Assembly (NCBI GenBank): GCA_035575715.1
Contig: DATLXN010000029.1
Span: 1 to 64,000, forward strand
DNA from: JACCSI01 sp035575715
GTDB lineage: Bacteria; Acidobacteriota; Vicinamibacteria; Vicinamibacterales; UBA2999
DNA: 64,000 nucleotides
Direction: 5' to 3'
The notes beneath the pieces are model-generated. The model was given only the letters and a program-made list of their open reading frames with translations, was not told the origin of the DNA and did no database searches. The translations under genes and the position numbers were made by a program. Shown here piece by piece: positions 48,799-58,180 of the stretch. The stretch's first letter is position 1; the number at the start of each line of letters is the position of its first letter.

Positions 48799-50028
48799 TT
48801 GCTGTCGGACACGCAGAGTCGGCGTAACGTTGTCGTTTCGGCGGCGACCGGGTTCCTCGGCTTCGCCGGCTTCACCGTCGTGATGCCGTTCCTCCCGCTC
48901 TACATCAGCGAGCTTGGCGTCAAGGACGTCGGTGAGATCGCGCTGTGGAGCGGTCTGACCCTCGGCGCGACGCCAGCCATCACCGCAATCAGCGCGCCGC
49001 TGTGGGGGCGGGTCGGCGATCGCTACGGCAGCAAACTGCTGGTCATCCGCTCGCTCGGCGCCTTCGTCCTGACCAAGGGCGCGATGGCGTTCGTCACCGC
49101 GCCGTGGCAGCTGGTCGCCCTGCGCGGGCTGTTGGGCGTCTTTGCCGGGTACGGCGCGTTGACGATGTCGATGGCGGCCGAATCGGTGCCGCGTGACGAG
49201 ATGCCGCGGGCCATCGGCTTGGTGCAGATGGGGCAGCGCCTGGGGCCTGCGCTCGGCCCGATCGTCGGCGGCCTGCTGGCGCCGGTCGTCGGCTTGCGTC
49301 GCGCGTTTCTGGTCACCGCGGCGTTCTACCTGGCGGCGCTGCTGATGGTCTCCATCTTTTACAAGGAGCCGCGCGAACGGCACACGCGCGAAGCGTCGCG
49401 CAGCCTGTCGTCGGTCTTTCGACAGTTGATTGCGACGCCCGGCTTCCTGCTGGTGCTGTCGGTGATCTTCACGCTCCAGACCGTCGATCGCAGCTTCAGT
49501 CCGATTCTTCCGTTATTCGTCGAACAACTCGGCGTCGCAAGCGATCGCGTCGCGACGATTTCGGGGGTGTTGTTCTCGATGGTTGCCGTCTGCGCCGCGG
49601 TCGGCCACAAGGCTGCGGCGTGGTTCATGGCGCGGTGGTCCCCGCGCGCGTTGATCACCGCCGTGGCCGTGACGACCGCGTCGGCGTTAGTGGCCATCGT
49701 CTGGCTGCCCTCCATGGCGACGCTGACCATTGCGCTGATCGTGGCAAGTCTCGGGATCGGCATTGCGATGACCGCCGCCTACAGCGTCGCCGGTGCGTTG
49801 CTGCCGGCCGATGCGCATGTGACGGGCTTCGGGATCATGACCACGGCGTCGCTGATCGGCCTGGCCTTCAGCCCGGTGCTGGCCGGCCTGGTCGGTTCGT
49901 CGGGGTTGCGTGTGGTGTTTGTCGTCGATGTGTTGCTGTTGATCGGCGTGGCGGTCGCCGTCGCGACGCGGATGACTAGAAGGCGCGAAACATCGCCACT
50001 GCTACCAACGTCGGAACCAGCGCGCTGA
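48799..50028 (+). CDS. MFS transporter
   Basis: This 409-residue transporter of the major facilitator superfamily has 12 hydrophobic segments. SAPLWGRVGDRYGSKLLVIRS is the canonical loop 2-3 motif, and GQRLGPALGPIVGG matches helix 5. It is drug-efflux-like, but the substrate is unknown. TTG 48799 lies 2 bp after the glpX stop and fits the reading frame; another start near 48835 is possible. It overlaps the convergent antiporter gene by 53 bp. Confidence 0.87.
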   Translation: MLSDTQSRRNVVVSAATGFLGFAGFTVVMPFLPLYISELGVKDVGEIALWSGLTLGATPAITAISAPLWGRVGDRYGSKLLVIRSLGAFVLTKGAMAFVTAPWQLVALRGLLGVFAGYGALTMSMAAESVPRDEMPRAIGLVQMGQRLGPALGPIVGGLLAPVVGLRRAFLVTAAFYLAALLMVSIFYKEPRERHTREASRSLSSVFRQLIATPGFLLVLSVIFTLQTVDRSFSPILPLFVEQLGVASDRVATISGVLFSMVAVCAAVGHKAAAWFMARWSPRALITAVAVTTASALVAIVWLPSMATLTIALIVASLGIGIAMTAAYSVAGALLPADAHVTGFGIMTTASLIGLAFSPVLAGLVGSSGLRVVFVVDVLLLIGVAVAVATRMTRRRETSPLLPTSEPAR

Positions 50029-51397
50029 GAAACAGGCGCACCGGAGATACGCTTCCGTCGAAGAAGCGGCTGAGCAGCGATTGACCGGCGGGATTCGGCG
50101 CATTCGCGATCACCGTCAAGCCGCCACCGGTCACGGCGCCTTCCACCACCGCCACCTTCAACGGATCGCTCAAGTCAGGCACCAGCGTCGCCAGGTAGGT
50201 GATCAGGGCGTTATCGTTGAAGGCGGTCAAGCCCGTCGCGGCGAAAAACAACGGCTCCTCGCTCAAGCTGGCGAGGACCGGTGCAATCCACCACCCCTGC
50301 AACCCGCCGTGGATCACCAGGCCGGCGAGGAAGAAGCCGACCAGTAGCGGGCCTTTGAGCGCGATCTCGCTCTGGTAGACGGCCGTCGCTTTCGCCACGC
50401 CGAGAAAAATCAGGAAGCCGCCGACAAACAGCGCCGGGTAATGCGCGGTGAAGACCGTCCAGGCCATGAACAAGATGTGGACCGCAGTGAGCCAGGCCGG
50501 CACCGGTAACAGCGCACCGGTACCGGTGCTGAACTCGCCATCGGCGACGTCCGCATCGAGCATGGGCAGGCGCTTTTTCAGCGTCGTCAATTCCTTCTTG
50601 AAGTAGAGGCAGTAAACCAGGTTGGAGACGACGATGGCGGCCGCGGCCCGGAGGCCGAAATGTCCGAGCATGAACGGCGTATCCCATCCCCACGTGCGCG
50701 CCACCATCAGGACCGGCGGCGCCGCGAAATGCGTCAGCGTCCCGCCAATCGAGACGTTCACAAACAGCAGTCCGAGCGTCGCGTACTTGAGCCGGGGACT
50801 CGGTTGCAGGTCATAGAACTGGCGCGCCAGGAGCAACGCACAGATGGTCATCGCAGCCGGTTCGGTAATGAACGACCCCAGGAGCGGCCCGGCCGTCAGG
50901 ATGGCCAGCCACCACGCCACCGGCGTGGCGCCGCCAACGACCGCGACACGCCGTAAGGCGGCTTCGGCAAAGAGCACGATCGGCCTGGTCGAGGCCAACG
51001 CCATGATCACCACGACAAACAGCGGCTCGGTGTAATTGACCACGTCGTTGACGTAGTGCTTCGCGGCCTCCCATCCTTCGCCCAATGTGGCCGCGATTAA
51101 AAGGACAATGGCCCACAGCCCGAAGACAACTTCGATCTCGCCGAGGAAGTGCAGGGACTCGGCCGTCACACTCGGCGATGGTGCCCCGCCTGCCGTGCGA
51201 CGCCTTGCGTCGTGACGCTCCTGGACGCGGTGTGCCCAAGCGACGAAGTACGGCGCCGCGAAGGTGTGGATGATGGCGAGGGCAAAGATGGTCGTCGCCA
51301 CCGCATTGAACGGATTGATCGCGACGCGGTCGAGCAGGGTCGCGATCAGGGAGGGCTGAGACGGCGGGTAGGCGTCCAGCGGTAACGGCAGGTCCAC
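49976..51397 (-). CDS. Putative Na+/H+ antiporter
   Basis: This 473-residue inner-membrane protein has about 11 hydrophobic segments. VNVSIGGTLTHFAAPPVLMVAR and a later TGLTAFNDNALITYLATLVPDLSD and GGGLTVIANAPNPAG resemble the ion-transporter superfamily, in which paired helix breaks hold the ion, and fit the Na_H_antiport_2 group. Ion and partner are inferred. ATG 51397 is the start. It is leftward and overlaps the MFS gene at its 3' end by 53 bp. Confidence 0.8.
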   Translation of the reverse strand: MDLPLPLDAYPPSQPSLIATLLDRVAINPFNAVATTIFALAIIHTFAAPYFVAWAHRVQERHDARRRTAGGAPSPSVTAESLHFLGEIEVVFGLWAIVLLIAATLGEGWEAAKHYVNDVVNYTEPLFVVVIMALASTRPIVLFAEAALRRVAVVGGATPVAWWLAILTAGPLLGSFITEPAAMTICALLLARQFYDLQPSPRLKYATLGLLFVNVSIGGTLTHFAAPPVLMVARTWGWDTPFMLGHFGLRAAAAIVVSNLVYCLYFKKELTTLKKRLPMLDADVADGEFSTGTGALLPVPAWLTAVHILFMAWTVFTAHYPALFVGGFLIFLGVAKATAVYQSEIALKGPLLVGFFLAGLVIHGGLQGWWIAPVLASLSEEPLFFAATGLTAFNDNALITYLATLVPDLSDPLKVAVVEGAVTGGGLTVIANAPNPAGQSLLSRFFDGSVSPVRLFLSALVPTLVAVAMFRAF

Positions 51398-51513
51398 AGA
51401 CCAGACAGATTACACAGAATCCGGAGAATCCACCGAACTACCGCATCGCCCCGCGATCACAGGCGCGTCGTGTGACCGGCCGGCGAAGGACGCGTGATAA
51501 AATCAAAGCGAAC

Positions 51514-52800
51514 ATGCCCGCCGAAGAGCGCGCGGCGCTGGTCGGTCTGGTGACCGGCACCTCGCGCCGCGTCGATGCCGAACATTCATTGGAAGAGCTG
51601 GCCGGTCTTGCCGACGCTGCCGGCGCTCACGTCGTGCTTCGGGTGCTGCAGGAGCGTCCCAAACCAGACTCGGCGACCTTTCTCGGATCCGGCAAGGTCG
51701 AACTGCTTGGCCGCGCGATCGCCGAAGCGGATGTCGACATCGTCATCTTTGACAACGAGTTGTCCCCGGCACAACTGCGCGAGTTACAGAAGCGACTCGA
51801 GATCAACGTCGTCGATCGGACACAACTGATTCTGGACATCTTTGCGCGGCGCGCCCGCACGCGCGAAGGCAAGCTGCAAGTTGAGCTCGCGCAGTTGAAA
51901 TACCTGTTGCCGAGACTGGTCGGTTCCAGTCTCGCATTGTCGCGACTGGGCGGCGGCATCGGCACCCGCGGTCCCGGCGAGACCAAGCTCGAAGCGGACC
52001 GGCGACGCATCCGCACCCGGATTCATGCGCTTGCAGAAGACATTGATGTGGTGCGGCGTCGGCGCGGGCAACTGCGCGACCGCCGTCAGAAGACGGCGGT
52101 CCCGACGGTGGCACTGGTCGGCTACACCAACGCCGGCAAGACGACGCTGTTTAATCGGCTGACCAAGTCTGACGCCCTGGCCTCCGACGCGTTGTTCGTG
52201 ACGTTGGACCCGCTGGTCCGGCGCGTTCACCTGCCGGATAAGCGCGAACTCCTGCTGTCGGACACCGTCGGATTTGTCGATCGATTACCGCACGCACTGG
52301 TCGCGGCGTTTCGCGCCACACTCGAAGAGACGGCCGAAGCGGACCTTGTCTTACACGTCATCGACGCCTCGTCGCCCGAGAGAGAACGGCAGATGGCAGC
52401 CGTGACCCGCGTGCTGGAAGAAGTCGGCGCGACCGAAGTAGCGCGCGTCGACGTGTTCAACAAGATTGACCGGCTGTCGACCGACGAGAAGCGCCGGCTG
52501 CGCGAAGCCGACCCGTCAGCGGTGTTGATCTCGGCCGCCACCGGCGCTGGCTGTGGCGACCTGATTGAGATGATTGCTGCCAAGGTCGCTCTTGATCAGC
52601 AGAAGGTCACACTCGAGTTCGATTTGTCGTCCGACCAGGACAAAGAACGACTGTCGTGGCTCTATCGCCACGGCCAGGTGCACAGCCAGGTGATGCGTGG
52701 TGACCACGCCGTGCTCGAGGCCGAAGTCCCTCGTCGTCTCCTCGATCGCGTTCAACCGATTAGCGCGACCAAGAAAAGGTCCAGAGGCAAACGTGCGTAG
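51514..52800 (+). CDS. hflX: GTPase HflX
   Basis: This 428-residue ribosome-associated GTPase splits stalled ribosomes under stress. The HflX-specific N-terminal domain (LADAAGAHVVLRVLQERPKPDSATFLGSGKVELL) is followed by a coiled segment (GIGTRGPGETKLEADRRRIRTRI). The GTPase domain has G1 GYTNAGKTTLFN (about 205), G3 SDTVGFVDRLPH and G4 NKIDRLS. ATG 51514 lies 10 nt after TAAAAT and matches the natural start MPAEERAALVGL. The TPR gene overlaps its end by 8 bp. Confidence 0.95.
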   Translation: MPAEERAALVGLVTGTSRRVDAEHSLEELAGLADAAGAHVVLRVLQERPKPDSATFLGSGKVELLGRAIAEADVDIVIFDNELSPAQLRELQKRLEINVVDRTQLILDIFARRARTREGKLQVELAQLKYLLPRLVGSSLALSRLGGGIGTRGPGETKLEADRRRIRTRIHALAEDIDVVRRRRGQLRDRRQKTAVPTVALVGYTNAGKTTLFNRLTKSDALASDALFVTLDPLVRRVHLPDKRELLLSDTVGFVDRLPHALVAAFRATLEETAEADLVLHVIDASSPERERQMAAVTRVLEEVGATEVARVDVFNKIDRLSTDEKRRLREADPSAVLISAATGAGCGDLIEMIAAKVALDQQKVTLEFDLSSDQDKERLSWLYRHGQVHSQVMRGDHAVLEAEVPRRLLDRVQPISATKKRSRGKRA

Positions 52801-54133
52801 GCTGCTGACGGTCATGCTGCTGACGATGGTGATCGCGTCGTGTGCGGCACGCACCGTCCCCCCGCCGGTCGTGATGGCGCCGCGGCATCCGGACTTCATG
52901 TTTCCCATGGTGCCGCAAGGCGCCTCACCGGTGCAGGCCGCGCGTATCGATCGCGCGTGGGAGTACCTCCAAGCGGACAACTTCCGCGCCGCCGAGCGCG
53001 AACTGCAGGCGGCGATCAAACAGCAGCCGGACTTTCATCCGGCCGAGGCCGTGTTCGGCTATCTCGAGCTCGCCCGTAAGGATGCCAAGGATGCGGTCGC
53101 CCGCTTTGATCGGGCACTGCAGGCTGAGCCCAGCTACGTGTCAGCACTGGTCGGGCGCGGCCGCGCGTTGCTCGAACTGGGACGCGACGGCGAAGCGCTG
53201 GGCAGTTTCGAAACCGCTTTGAAAACCGACCCGTCGCTGACCGATTTGACGGGACGGATCGAGGTGCTGCGCTTTCGCGCCGTGCAGGACAACCTGGCGC
53301 GGGCCAAAGCGGCGAGTGACGCCGGGCGCTGGGCGGACGCGCGGATGGCCTACGCGCAGGCAATTGTCGCCTCGCCCGAATCTGCGTTTCTCTACCGGGA
53401 ACTCGCGCTCGTCGAACAGAAGGCCAATGAGCCGACGCTGGCGCTGGAGAATTTTCGCAAGGCCGTGTCACTTGACGGGTCTGACTCGCGCTCGATCGCG
53501 CAGATCGGCGCCCTTCTCGAAGCGCAAGGTGACGTGACCGGCGCGCTTGACGCCTACGAGAAGGCGCGAGCGATCGACCCCGGTGAAGTCGCCGCCGAGC
53601 GACTGGTGAAACTACGTGACGCAGTCGCGCTCGCGAAACTGCCCGAAGAATATCGCGTCATCCCTGCGCTGACCGTCGTCACGCGCGGCGAAGTCGCGTC
53701 GCTCCTGGGCGTGCGTCTGGCGCCGCTCCTGGCCAGGACCCGTCCGCGGCAGGTCGTCGTGACTGACGGTCGCGGGCATTGGGCGCAACAGTGGATTCAG
53801 GCGGTGGTCCGCGCCGGTGTGATGGACACCCAGCCCAACTACACGTTTCAGCCGAACGGCCGCGTCCGCCGCGGGGACATGGCCCAGACCGTTGCCCGCG
53901 TGTTGAACCTGATTGCGGCGAACCGGCCGGCGGCGGCGAAGGCGTGGCAAGGCACCAAGCCGAAGATCGCCGACGTCTCGCCGGGTCATCTTAGTTATCC
54001 CGCGGTCTCGCAAGCGGTCGCCTCAGGTGTCATGCCGCTGACCGAGACCGGCGGGTTTCAACTGCTTCGGCCGGTGACCGGCAACGAAGTGATCGACATC
54101 GTCAGCCGCCTCGAAGCACTCGCCAAGCCGTGA
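52793..54133 (+). CDS. Lipoprotein with TPR and SLH-like domains
   Basis: This 446-residue lipoprotein has the lipobox LTMVIASC (Cys about 17). Residues 60-280 contain TPR-like repeats (DNFRAAERELQAAIKQQPDFHPAEAVFGYL, then several similar). A region from about 325 resembles SLH domains (WAQQWIQAVVRAGVMDTQPNYTFQPNGRVRRGDMAQTVARVL), which in other bacteria bind the cell wall. It lies between hflX (8-bp overlap) and pgsA (ATGA-type overlap), so the three probably form an operon. GTG 52793 has AGAGG upstream. Confidence 0.82.
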   Translation: MRRLLTVMLLTMVIASCAARTVPPPVVMAPRHPDFMFPMVPQGASPVQAARIDRAWEYLQADNFRAAERELQAAIKQQPDFHPAEAVFGYLELARKDAKDAVARFDRALQAEPSYVSALVGRGRALLELGRDGEALGSFETALKTDPSLTDLTGRIEVLRFRAVQDNLARAKAASDAGRWADARMAYAQAIVASPESAFLYRELALVEQKANEPTLALENFRKAVSLDGSDSRSIAQIGALLEAQGDVTGALDAYEKARAIDPGEVAAERLVKLRDAVALAKLPEEYRVIPALTVVTRGEVASLLGVRLAPLLARTRPRQVVVTDGRGHWAQQWIQAVVRAGVMDTQPNYTFQPNGRVRRGDMAQTVARVLNLIAANRPAAAKAWQGTKPKIADVSPGHLSYPAVSQAVASGVMPLTETGGFQLLRPVTGNEVIDIVSRLEALAKP

Positions 54134-54687
54134 CCGGCCCGATCTTCACGCTCGCCAATCAGCTGACGCTTTTGCGCATGTTGCTGATTCCGGCGTTCGT
54201 GTTGCTGCTGGTCTACGGGTATTCCGGGTGGGCGTTGATCGTGTTCACGGTCGCGGGTGCGACCGACGCGCTCGATGGCCTCGCTGCACGCTACAGCAAT
54301 CAGAGCACCGCCCTTGGTGCGTGGCTCGACCCGATGGCCGACAAGCTCCTCCTGGTCACGACGTTCATCGTGCTCACGCTGCCGAACATCGGGTTGATCA
54401 ATCGCATCCCGATCTGGCTGACCGTCACGATCATCAGCCGCGACGTCGGCATCGTCCTCACCGTCGCGATCGTCAGCCTCGCGCTCGGGCCGCGGACCTT
54501 TAAACCGACGATGCTGGGCAAGACCGCCACCGCACTATTCATGGTCACCTGCATCGTGGTGATGTTGTTCAACTACCTCGGGCACACGTCTTGGGTCGTC
54601 GACGCGTTCATCTGGTCGGCACTGGCGGTGACGCTGCTGTCGGGGATTGATTACGTGTTCCGGATTGCGAAGATCTTGAATGAATAG
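54130..54687 (+). CDS. pgsA: CDP-alcohol phosphatidyltransferase (PgsA-like)
   Basis: This 185-residue membrane enzyme, probably phosphatidylglycerophosphate synthase, carries the CDP-alcohol motif D-G-x2-A-R-x8-G-x3-D-x3-D in DALDGLAARYSNQSTALGAWLDPMAD (read in two parts) and about five hydrophobic segments. GTG 54130 overlaps the upstream stop in GTGA. Its TAG stop starts a repeat unit (54685) and it is convergent with the epimerase gene. Confidence 0.88.
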   Translation: MTGPIFTLANQLTLLRMLLIPAFVLLLVYGYSGWALIVFTVAGATDALDGLAARYSNQSTALGAWLDPMADKLLLVTTFIVLTLPNIGLINRIPIWLTVTIISRDVGIVLTVAIVSLALGPRTFKPTMLGKTATALFMVTCIVVMLFNYLGHTSWVVDAFIWSALAVTLLSGIDYVFRIAKILNE

Positions 54688-54701
54688 GACCGCTTCGCGT
54701 G
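54685..54701 (+). repeat. Single REP-like unit starting at the pgsA stop
   Basis: TAGGACCGCTTCGCGTGG begins with the pgsA stop codon TAG, then the CTTCG-loop stem. It is the last listed member of the palindrome family. Confidence 0.75.
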
Positions 54702-54705
54702 GCTA

Positions 54706-55644
54706 TCAGACTTTGGTGCGGAAGTAATCGATTGTGCTGGTCAACCCTTCGCGTAGCGCCACTTTCGGTTCCCAGCCAAGCAGCGTGCGCGCCCGCGTGA
54801 TGTCTGGCTTGCGCACCTTCGGGTCGTCCTCGGGTAATGGTCGATACACGATCCGGCTGGACGACCCGGTCATCTCGATAATCACCTTCGCGATCTCTGC
54901 GATGGACATTTCCGACGGGTTGCCAATGTTCACCGGATCGTTCTCAGCCGACAACATCAGACGGATGATCCCGTCCACAAGATCGCTGATGTAACAGAAA
55001 CTGCGCGTCTGGCTGCCGTCACCGAACACGGTGACGTCTTCGTTGCGCAGCGCCTGCGAGATGAACGCCGGGACCGCGCGGCCGTCACGGATCCGCATGC
55101 GTGGCCCGTAGGTGTTGAAGATGCGAACGATCTTGGTGTCGAGCCCGTGGAAGCGGTGATATGCAACGGTCATCGCTTCGGCAAAGCGTTTGGCTTCGTC
55201 GTAAACGCCGCGCGGGCCGATCGGATTGACATTACCCCAGTAGGTTTCTTTCTGCGGATGCTCGAGCGGGTCGCCGTAGACCTCGGAGGTCGAGGCGATC
55301 ACGAACGTGGCGCCTTTGGCTTTGGCCAACCCGAGCGCTTTGTGCGTCCCCAGCGCGCCCACCTTCAGCGTCGGAATCGGCAGTTCGAGGTAATCGATCG
55401 GGCTGGCCGGACTGGCCCAGTGCAGGACGTAATGCACCGGTCCCTCGATATAGATGTAGTTGGTGACGTCGTGCTTGATGAACTCGAACTGGCGATTACG
55501 CAGGTGCGCGATGTTGGCAATGTCGCCGGTCAGCAGGTTATCGATGCCAATCACCGCGTAGCCGCGATCGAGCAAGGCTTCCGCCAGATGCGAGCCAATG
55601 AACCCGGCGGCGCCGGTAATGACGACGGTTTGTTGGGCGCTCAC
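54706..55644 (-). CDS. uxs: UDP-glucuronate decarboxylase (UDP-xylose synthase)
   Basis: This 312-residue short-chain dehydrogenase has VVITGAAGFIGSHLAEALLDRGYAVIGID (NAD-binding), ASPASPIDYLELPIPTLKVG, the catalytic STSEVYGDPLEHPQ and YDEAKRFAEAMT (Tyr/Lys), and GPRMRIRDGRAVPAFISQAL, all typical of UXS, making UDP-xylose from UDP-glucuronate. GTG 55644 overlaps the upstream stop in GTGA, so the longer frame to 55689 is not used. It acts in the exopolysaccharide cluster with the UDP-glucose dehydrogenase at 63170. Confidence 0.93.
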   Translation of the reverse strand: MSAQQTVVITGAAGFIGSHLAEALLDRGYAVIGIDNLLTGDIANIAHLRNRQFEFIKHDVTNYIYIEGPVHYVLHWASPASPIDYLELPIPTLKVGALGTHKALGLAKAKGATFVIASTSEVYGDPLEHPQKETYWGNVNPIGPRGVYDEAKRFAEAMTVAYHRFHGLDTKIVRIFNTYGPRMRIRDGRAVPAFISQALRNEDVTVFGDGSQTRSFCYISDLVDGIIRLMLSAENDPVNIGNPSEMSIAEIAKVIIEMTGSSSRIVYRPLPEDDPKVRKPDITRARTLLGWEPKVALREGLTSTIDYFRTKV

Positions 55645-57080
55645 GCGGCGTGCCGGTGCGGAAACAGACCCCGAAACAGCGTCAGCCACATGATCTTCAG
55701 GTCCAGCGACACCGACCAGTTTTCGATGTAATACAAGTCGTACTCGATACGTTTCTCCAGCGACGTATTGCCACGCCAGCCGTTAACCTGTGCCCATCCG
55801 GTGATCCCGGCCTTGACCTTGTGACGCAGCATGTACTGCGGAATGCGGTGCTTGAACTGCTCGACGAAGAACGGCCGTTCCGGCCGTGGTCCGACAATCG
55901 ACATGTCACCCTTGAGAACGTTCCAGAACTGCGGCCACTCATCGAGATCGCGTTTGCGCAGCCAGTGCCCGATCGCGGTGGCGCGCGGGTCGTCCTGGTC
56001 CGACCACACCGGGCCTTCCTCTTCGGCATCCATCGGCATCGTGCGGAACTTGTAGACGATGAACTGCTTGCCGTCGAGGCCCATCCGCTCCTGGTGGTAG
56101 AACACCGGACCCGGCGAGTCGCGCTTGATCAACCAGGCAATGATGAAGGTCGGAATCGACACCGCGATCAACGCCGCCAAAGAAATGGCGATATCGAGCG
56201 CCCGCTTGACCGCGGCATTGACTCCCTGCAGCGGGACGTCGTTGAGGTTGATGACTGGAACGCCGTCGAGATCCTCGAGTCGCGCGCGCAGCGCGATGAA
56301 CTGCAACAGGTCCGGGACGACTTTGACGTCGACGCCTTCACGGCTGGTTGATTCGACCAGATCGAGAAGCTTCATGTGCTCCTCGAGCGGCAACGCGACG
56401 TAGAGATGGTCGACGCGCTCGCTACGGACGATTTCCGCCGCTTCACTCAGGCGGCCGAGCAGCGGCAGGCCGCGATAGCCCAGATGATCGCCGCCGGCGC
56501 GGTCATCGACAAAGCCGATGATCTGGAACCCCAACTCGCGGTGCTCCAGCACCTTGTCCGCGACCAGCCGGCCCAGTTCGCCAGCGCCCGCGATGAGTAT
56601 GCGCCGCAGACCAACACCGGCCACCCATCGACGCTCGAGCGCTTCGCGCACGAGTTTGCGCGACAGATAGCCCAGCGCGATGTTGAAAAACAGGAAAATG
56701 CCCCACACCGCGCGCGAGAACTCATAGGCGCCTTGGGCTTTGAGCTCGTCGGTGACGTAGTAGGTGCCGATATACAGCGTGAGCACGACACCAAACACCA
56801 CCGCGATGATGCTGCCGACCAGGACGTTGAAGAAGTCGTCGATGCGCGAGCGGCCGCGCCGTAGTCGATACAGCCCTTGCAGGTGAAACGCCAACGGCAC
56901 GATCACCGCGATGAAGGGCAGGATGTCGAGATACTGCTCGAACGGCGGTTGACCTTTCGGCGCAGGAATCAACCCGGTTTCGAAGCGAGAGAAGTAGGCG
57001 AGGATGAACGCCACCATGCCCAACAGGGCATCGGTAGCGACGTGAAACGCGACCAGCAACCGGTTGTGGCGCTTTACCAT
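55641..57080 (-). CDS. Undecaprenyl-phosphate sugar-phosphate transferase (WcaJ type)
   Basis: This 479-residue polyisoprenyl-phosphate hexose-1-phosphate transferase starts exopolysaccharide units. It has four N-terminal membrane helices, a CoA-binding-like domain (RRILIAGAGELGRLVADKVLEH), a fifth helix (AISLAALIAVSIPTFIIAWL) and a catalytic domain (GPVFYHQERMGLDGKQFIVYKFRTM, WPQFWNVLKGDMSIVGPRPERPFFVE, KVKAGITGWAQVNGWRGNTSL). It overlaps the glycosyltransferase gene at 57074 by 7 bp and uxs by 4 bp. Confidence 0.93.
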   Translation of the reverse strand: MVKRHNRLLVAFHVATDALLGMVAFILAYFSRFETGLIPAPKGQPPFEQYLDILPFIAVIVPLAFHLQGLYRLRRGRSRIDDFFNVLVGSIIAVVFGVVLTLYIGTYYVTDELKAQGAYEFSRAVWGIFLFFNIALGYLSRKLVREALERRWVAGVGLRRILIAGAGELGRLVADKVLEHRELGFQIIGFVDDRAGGDHLGYRGLPLLGRLSEAAEIVRSERVDHLYVALPLEEHMKLLDLVESTSREGVDVKVVPDLLQFIALRARLEDLDGVPVINLNDVPLQGVNAAVKRALDIAISLAALIAVSIPTFIIAWLIKRDSPGPVFYHQERMGLDGKQFIVYKFRTMPMDAEEEGPVWSDQDDPRATAIGHWLRKRDLDEWPQFWNVLKGDMSIVGPRPERPFFVEQFKHRIPQYMLRHKVKAGITGWAQVNGWRGNTSLEKRIEYDLYYIENWSVSLDLKIMWLTLFRGLFPHRHAA

Positions 57081-58180
57081 CGATACCCGAGTGGTGCCGC
57101 CATGGTGTCCTCGATCACTGCGGCAATCTCATGCGCGAAGCGCTCGCGGCTGAAGCGCTCGGCGTGGGTGCGAATCCGCGTCGCATCCCAGGTCGTGGCC
57201 GCCGCCTGCAGCAAGCCCTCGGCGAGCGCGGCCTCGCCCGGTTCGACCAGGATGCCGGTTTCGTTGTCGAGCACCGTCTCGCGGGCGCCGCCGCGACCGA
57301 GGGCCACCACGGGACGACCGCAGGCCTGCGCCTCGAGTGGGACGATCCCGAAGTCCTCTTCACCAGGAAGAATGGTCGCGGTCGTCGATCGATAGAGGTC
57401 GCGAATCTCTTCGTTGGTCGACCAGCCGAGAAATCGCGCCGTTCCGCCGCTCATCGCTTCCAGCCGTGCGCGCTCCGGTCCATCGCCGACGATGGTCAGC
57501 GGGACGTTGGCGAGGCGGGCGGCGTGAATCGCAAGGTCGACGCGTTTGTAGGGCACTAAAGCGGACACCACCAAAAAAGAAGGTTGCGCCGGCGCGGGCG
57601 ACGGCGTGTAGAACGTCGTTTCGACGGGGGGATACACAATGCTCGATCGGCGATTATAGTACAGCGAGATTCTCTTCGCAACATATTGGGAAATAGCGAG
57701 ATAGCGGTGTACGCGGCCTTCAGTGGCACGGTCCCAGCGGGCCATCGCCGCCATCACCGGACGCATCAGCTGGCTGGCGGTCTTGCCGACCCGCTCGGGT
57801 CCGAAATAGGCATCGAACTGGTCCCAGGCGTAGCGCATCGGTGTCAGGCAATAGCACAGGTGACGAGTACGCCCCGGCACAACGACGGACTTTGCCGCAC
57901 AGTGACTGGTGCTGAGCACCAGATCGTAGCCGTCGAGGTCGAACTGTTCAATGGCGATCGGGAACAGCGGCAGGTAGTGCCGGTAGAGACGGCCCGGGAA
58001 AGGCAGTTTCTGGATCATCGAGGTGCGGACGCGTCGCTGTTCGATGATCGGGTCGGTCGCGCCCGGCACCTGCACCAAGGTGAACAGATCGGCGTCGGGA
58101 AACATTTCGCAGAACGCCAGTAGCGCGCGCTCGCCGCCGCGCATCCCTGTCAGCCAATCGTGGATCAGGGCGACTTTCAC
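57074..58180 (-). CDS. GT4-family glycosyltransferase
   Basis: This 368-residue GT-B glycosyltransferase begins VALIHDWLTGMRGGERAL, has SALVPYKRVDLAIHAA, and ends with the retaining-GT4 signature PGEEDFGIVPLEAQACGRPVVALGRGGA (EX7E). It transfers an activated sugar to the growing lipid-linked chain, in the cytoplasm. Starts and stops overlap on both sides (4-7 bp), placing it in the leftward exopolysaccharide operon. Confidence 0.92.
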   Translation of the reverse strand: MKVALIHDWLTGMRGGERALLAFCEMFPDADLFTLVQVPGATDPIIEQRRVRTSMIQKLPFPGRLYRHYLPLFPIAIEQFDLDGYDLVLSTSHCAAKSVVVPGRTRHLCYCLTPMRYAWDQFDAYFGPERVGKTASQLMRPVMAAMARWDRATEGRVHRYLAISQYVAKRISLYYNRRSSIVYPPVETTFYTPSPAPAQPSFLVVSALVPYKRVDLAIHAARLANVPLTIVGDGPERARLEAMSGGTARFLGWSTNEEIRDLYRSTTATILPGEEDFGIVPLEAQACGRPVVALGRGGARETVLDNETGILVEPGEAALAEGLLQAAATTWDATRIRTHAERFSRERFAHEIAAVIEDTMAAPLGYRW

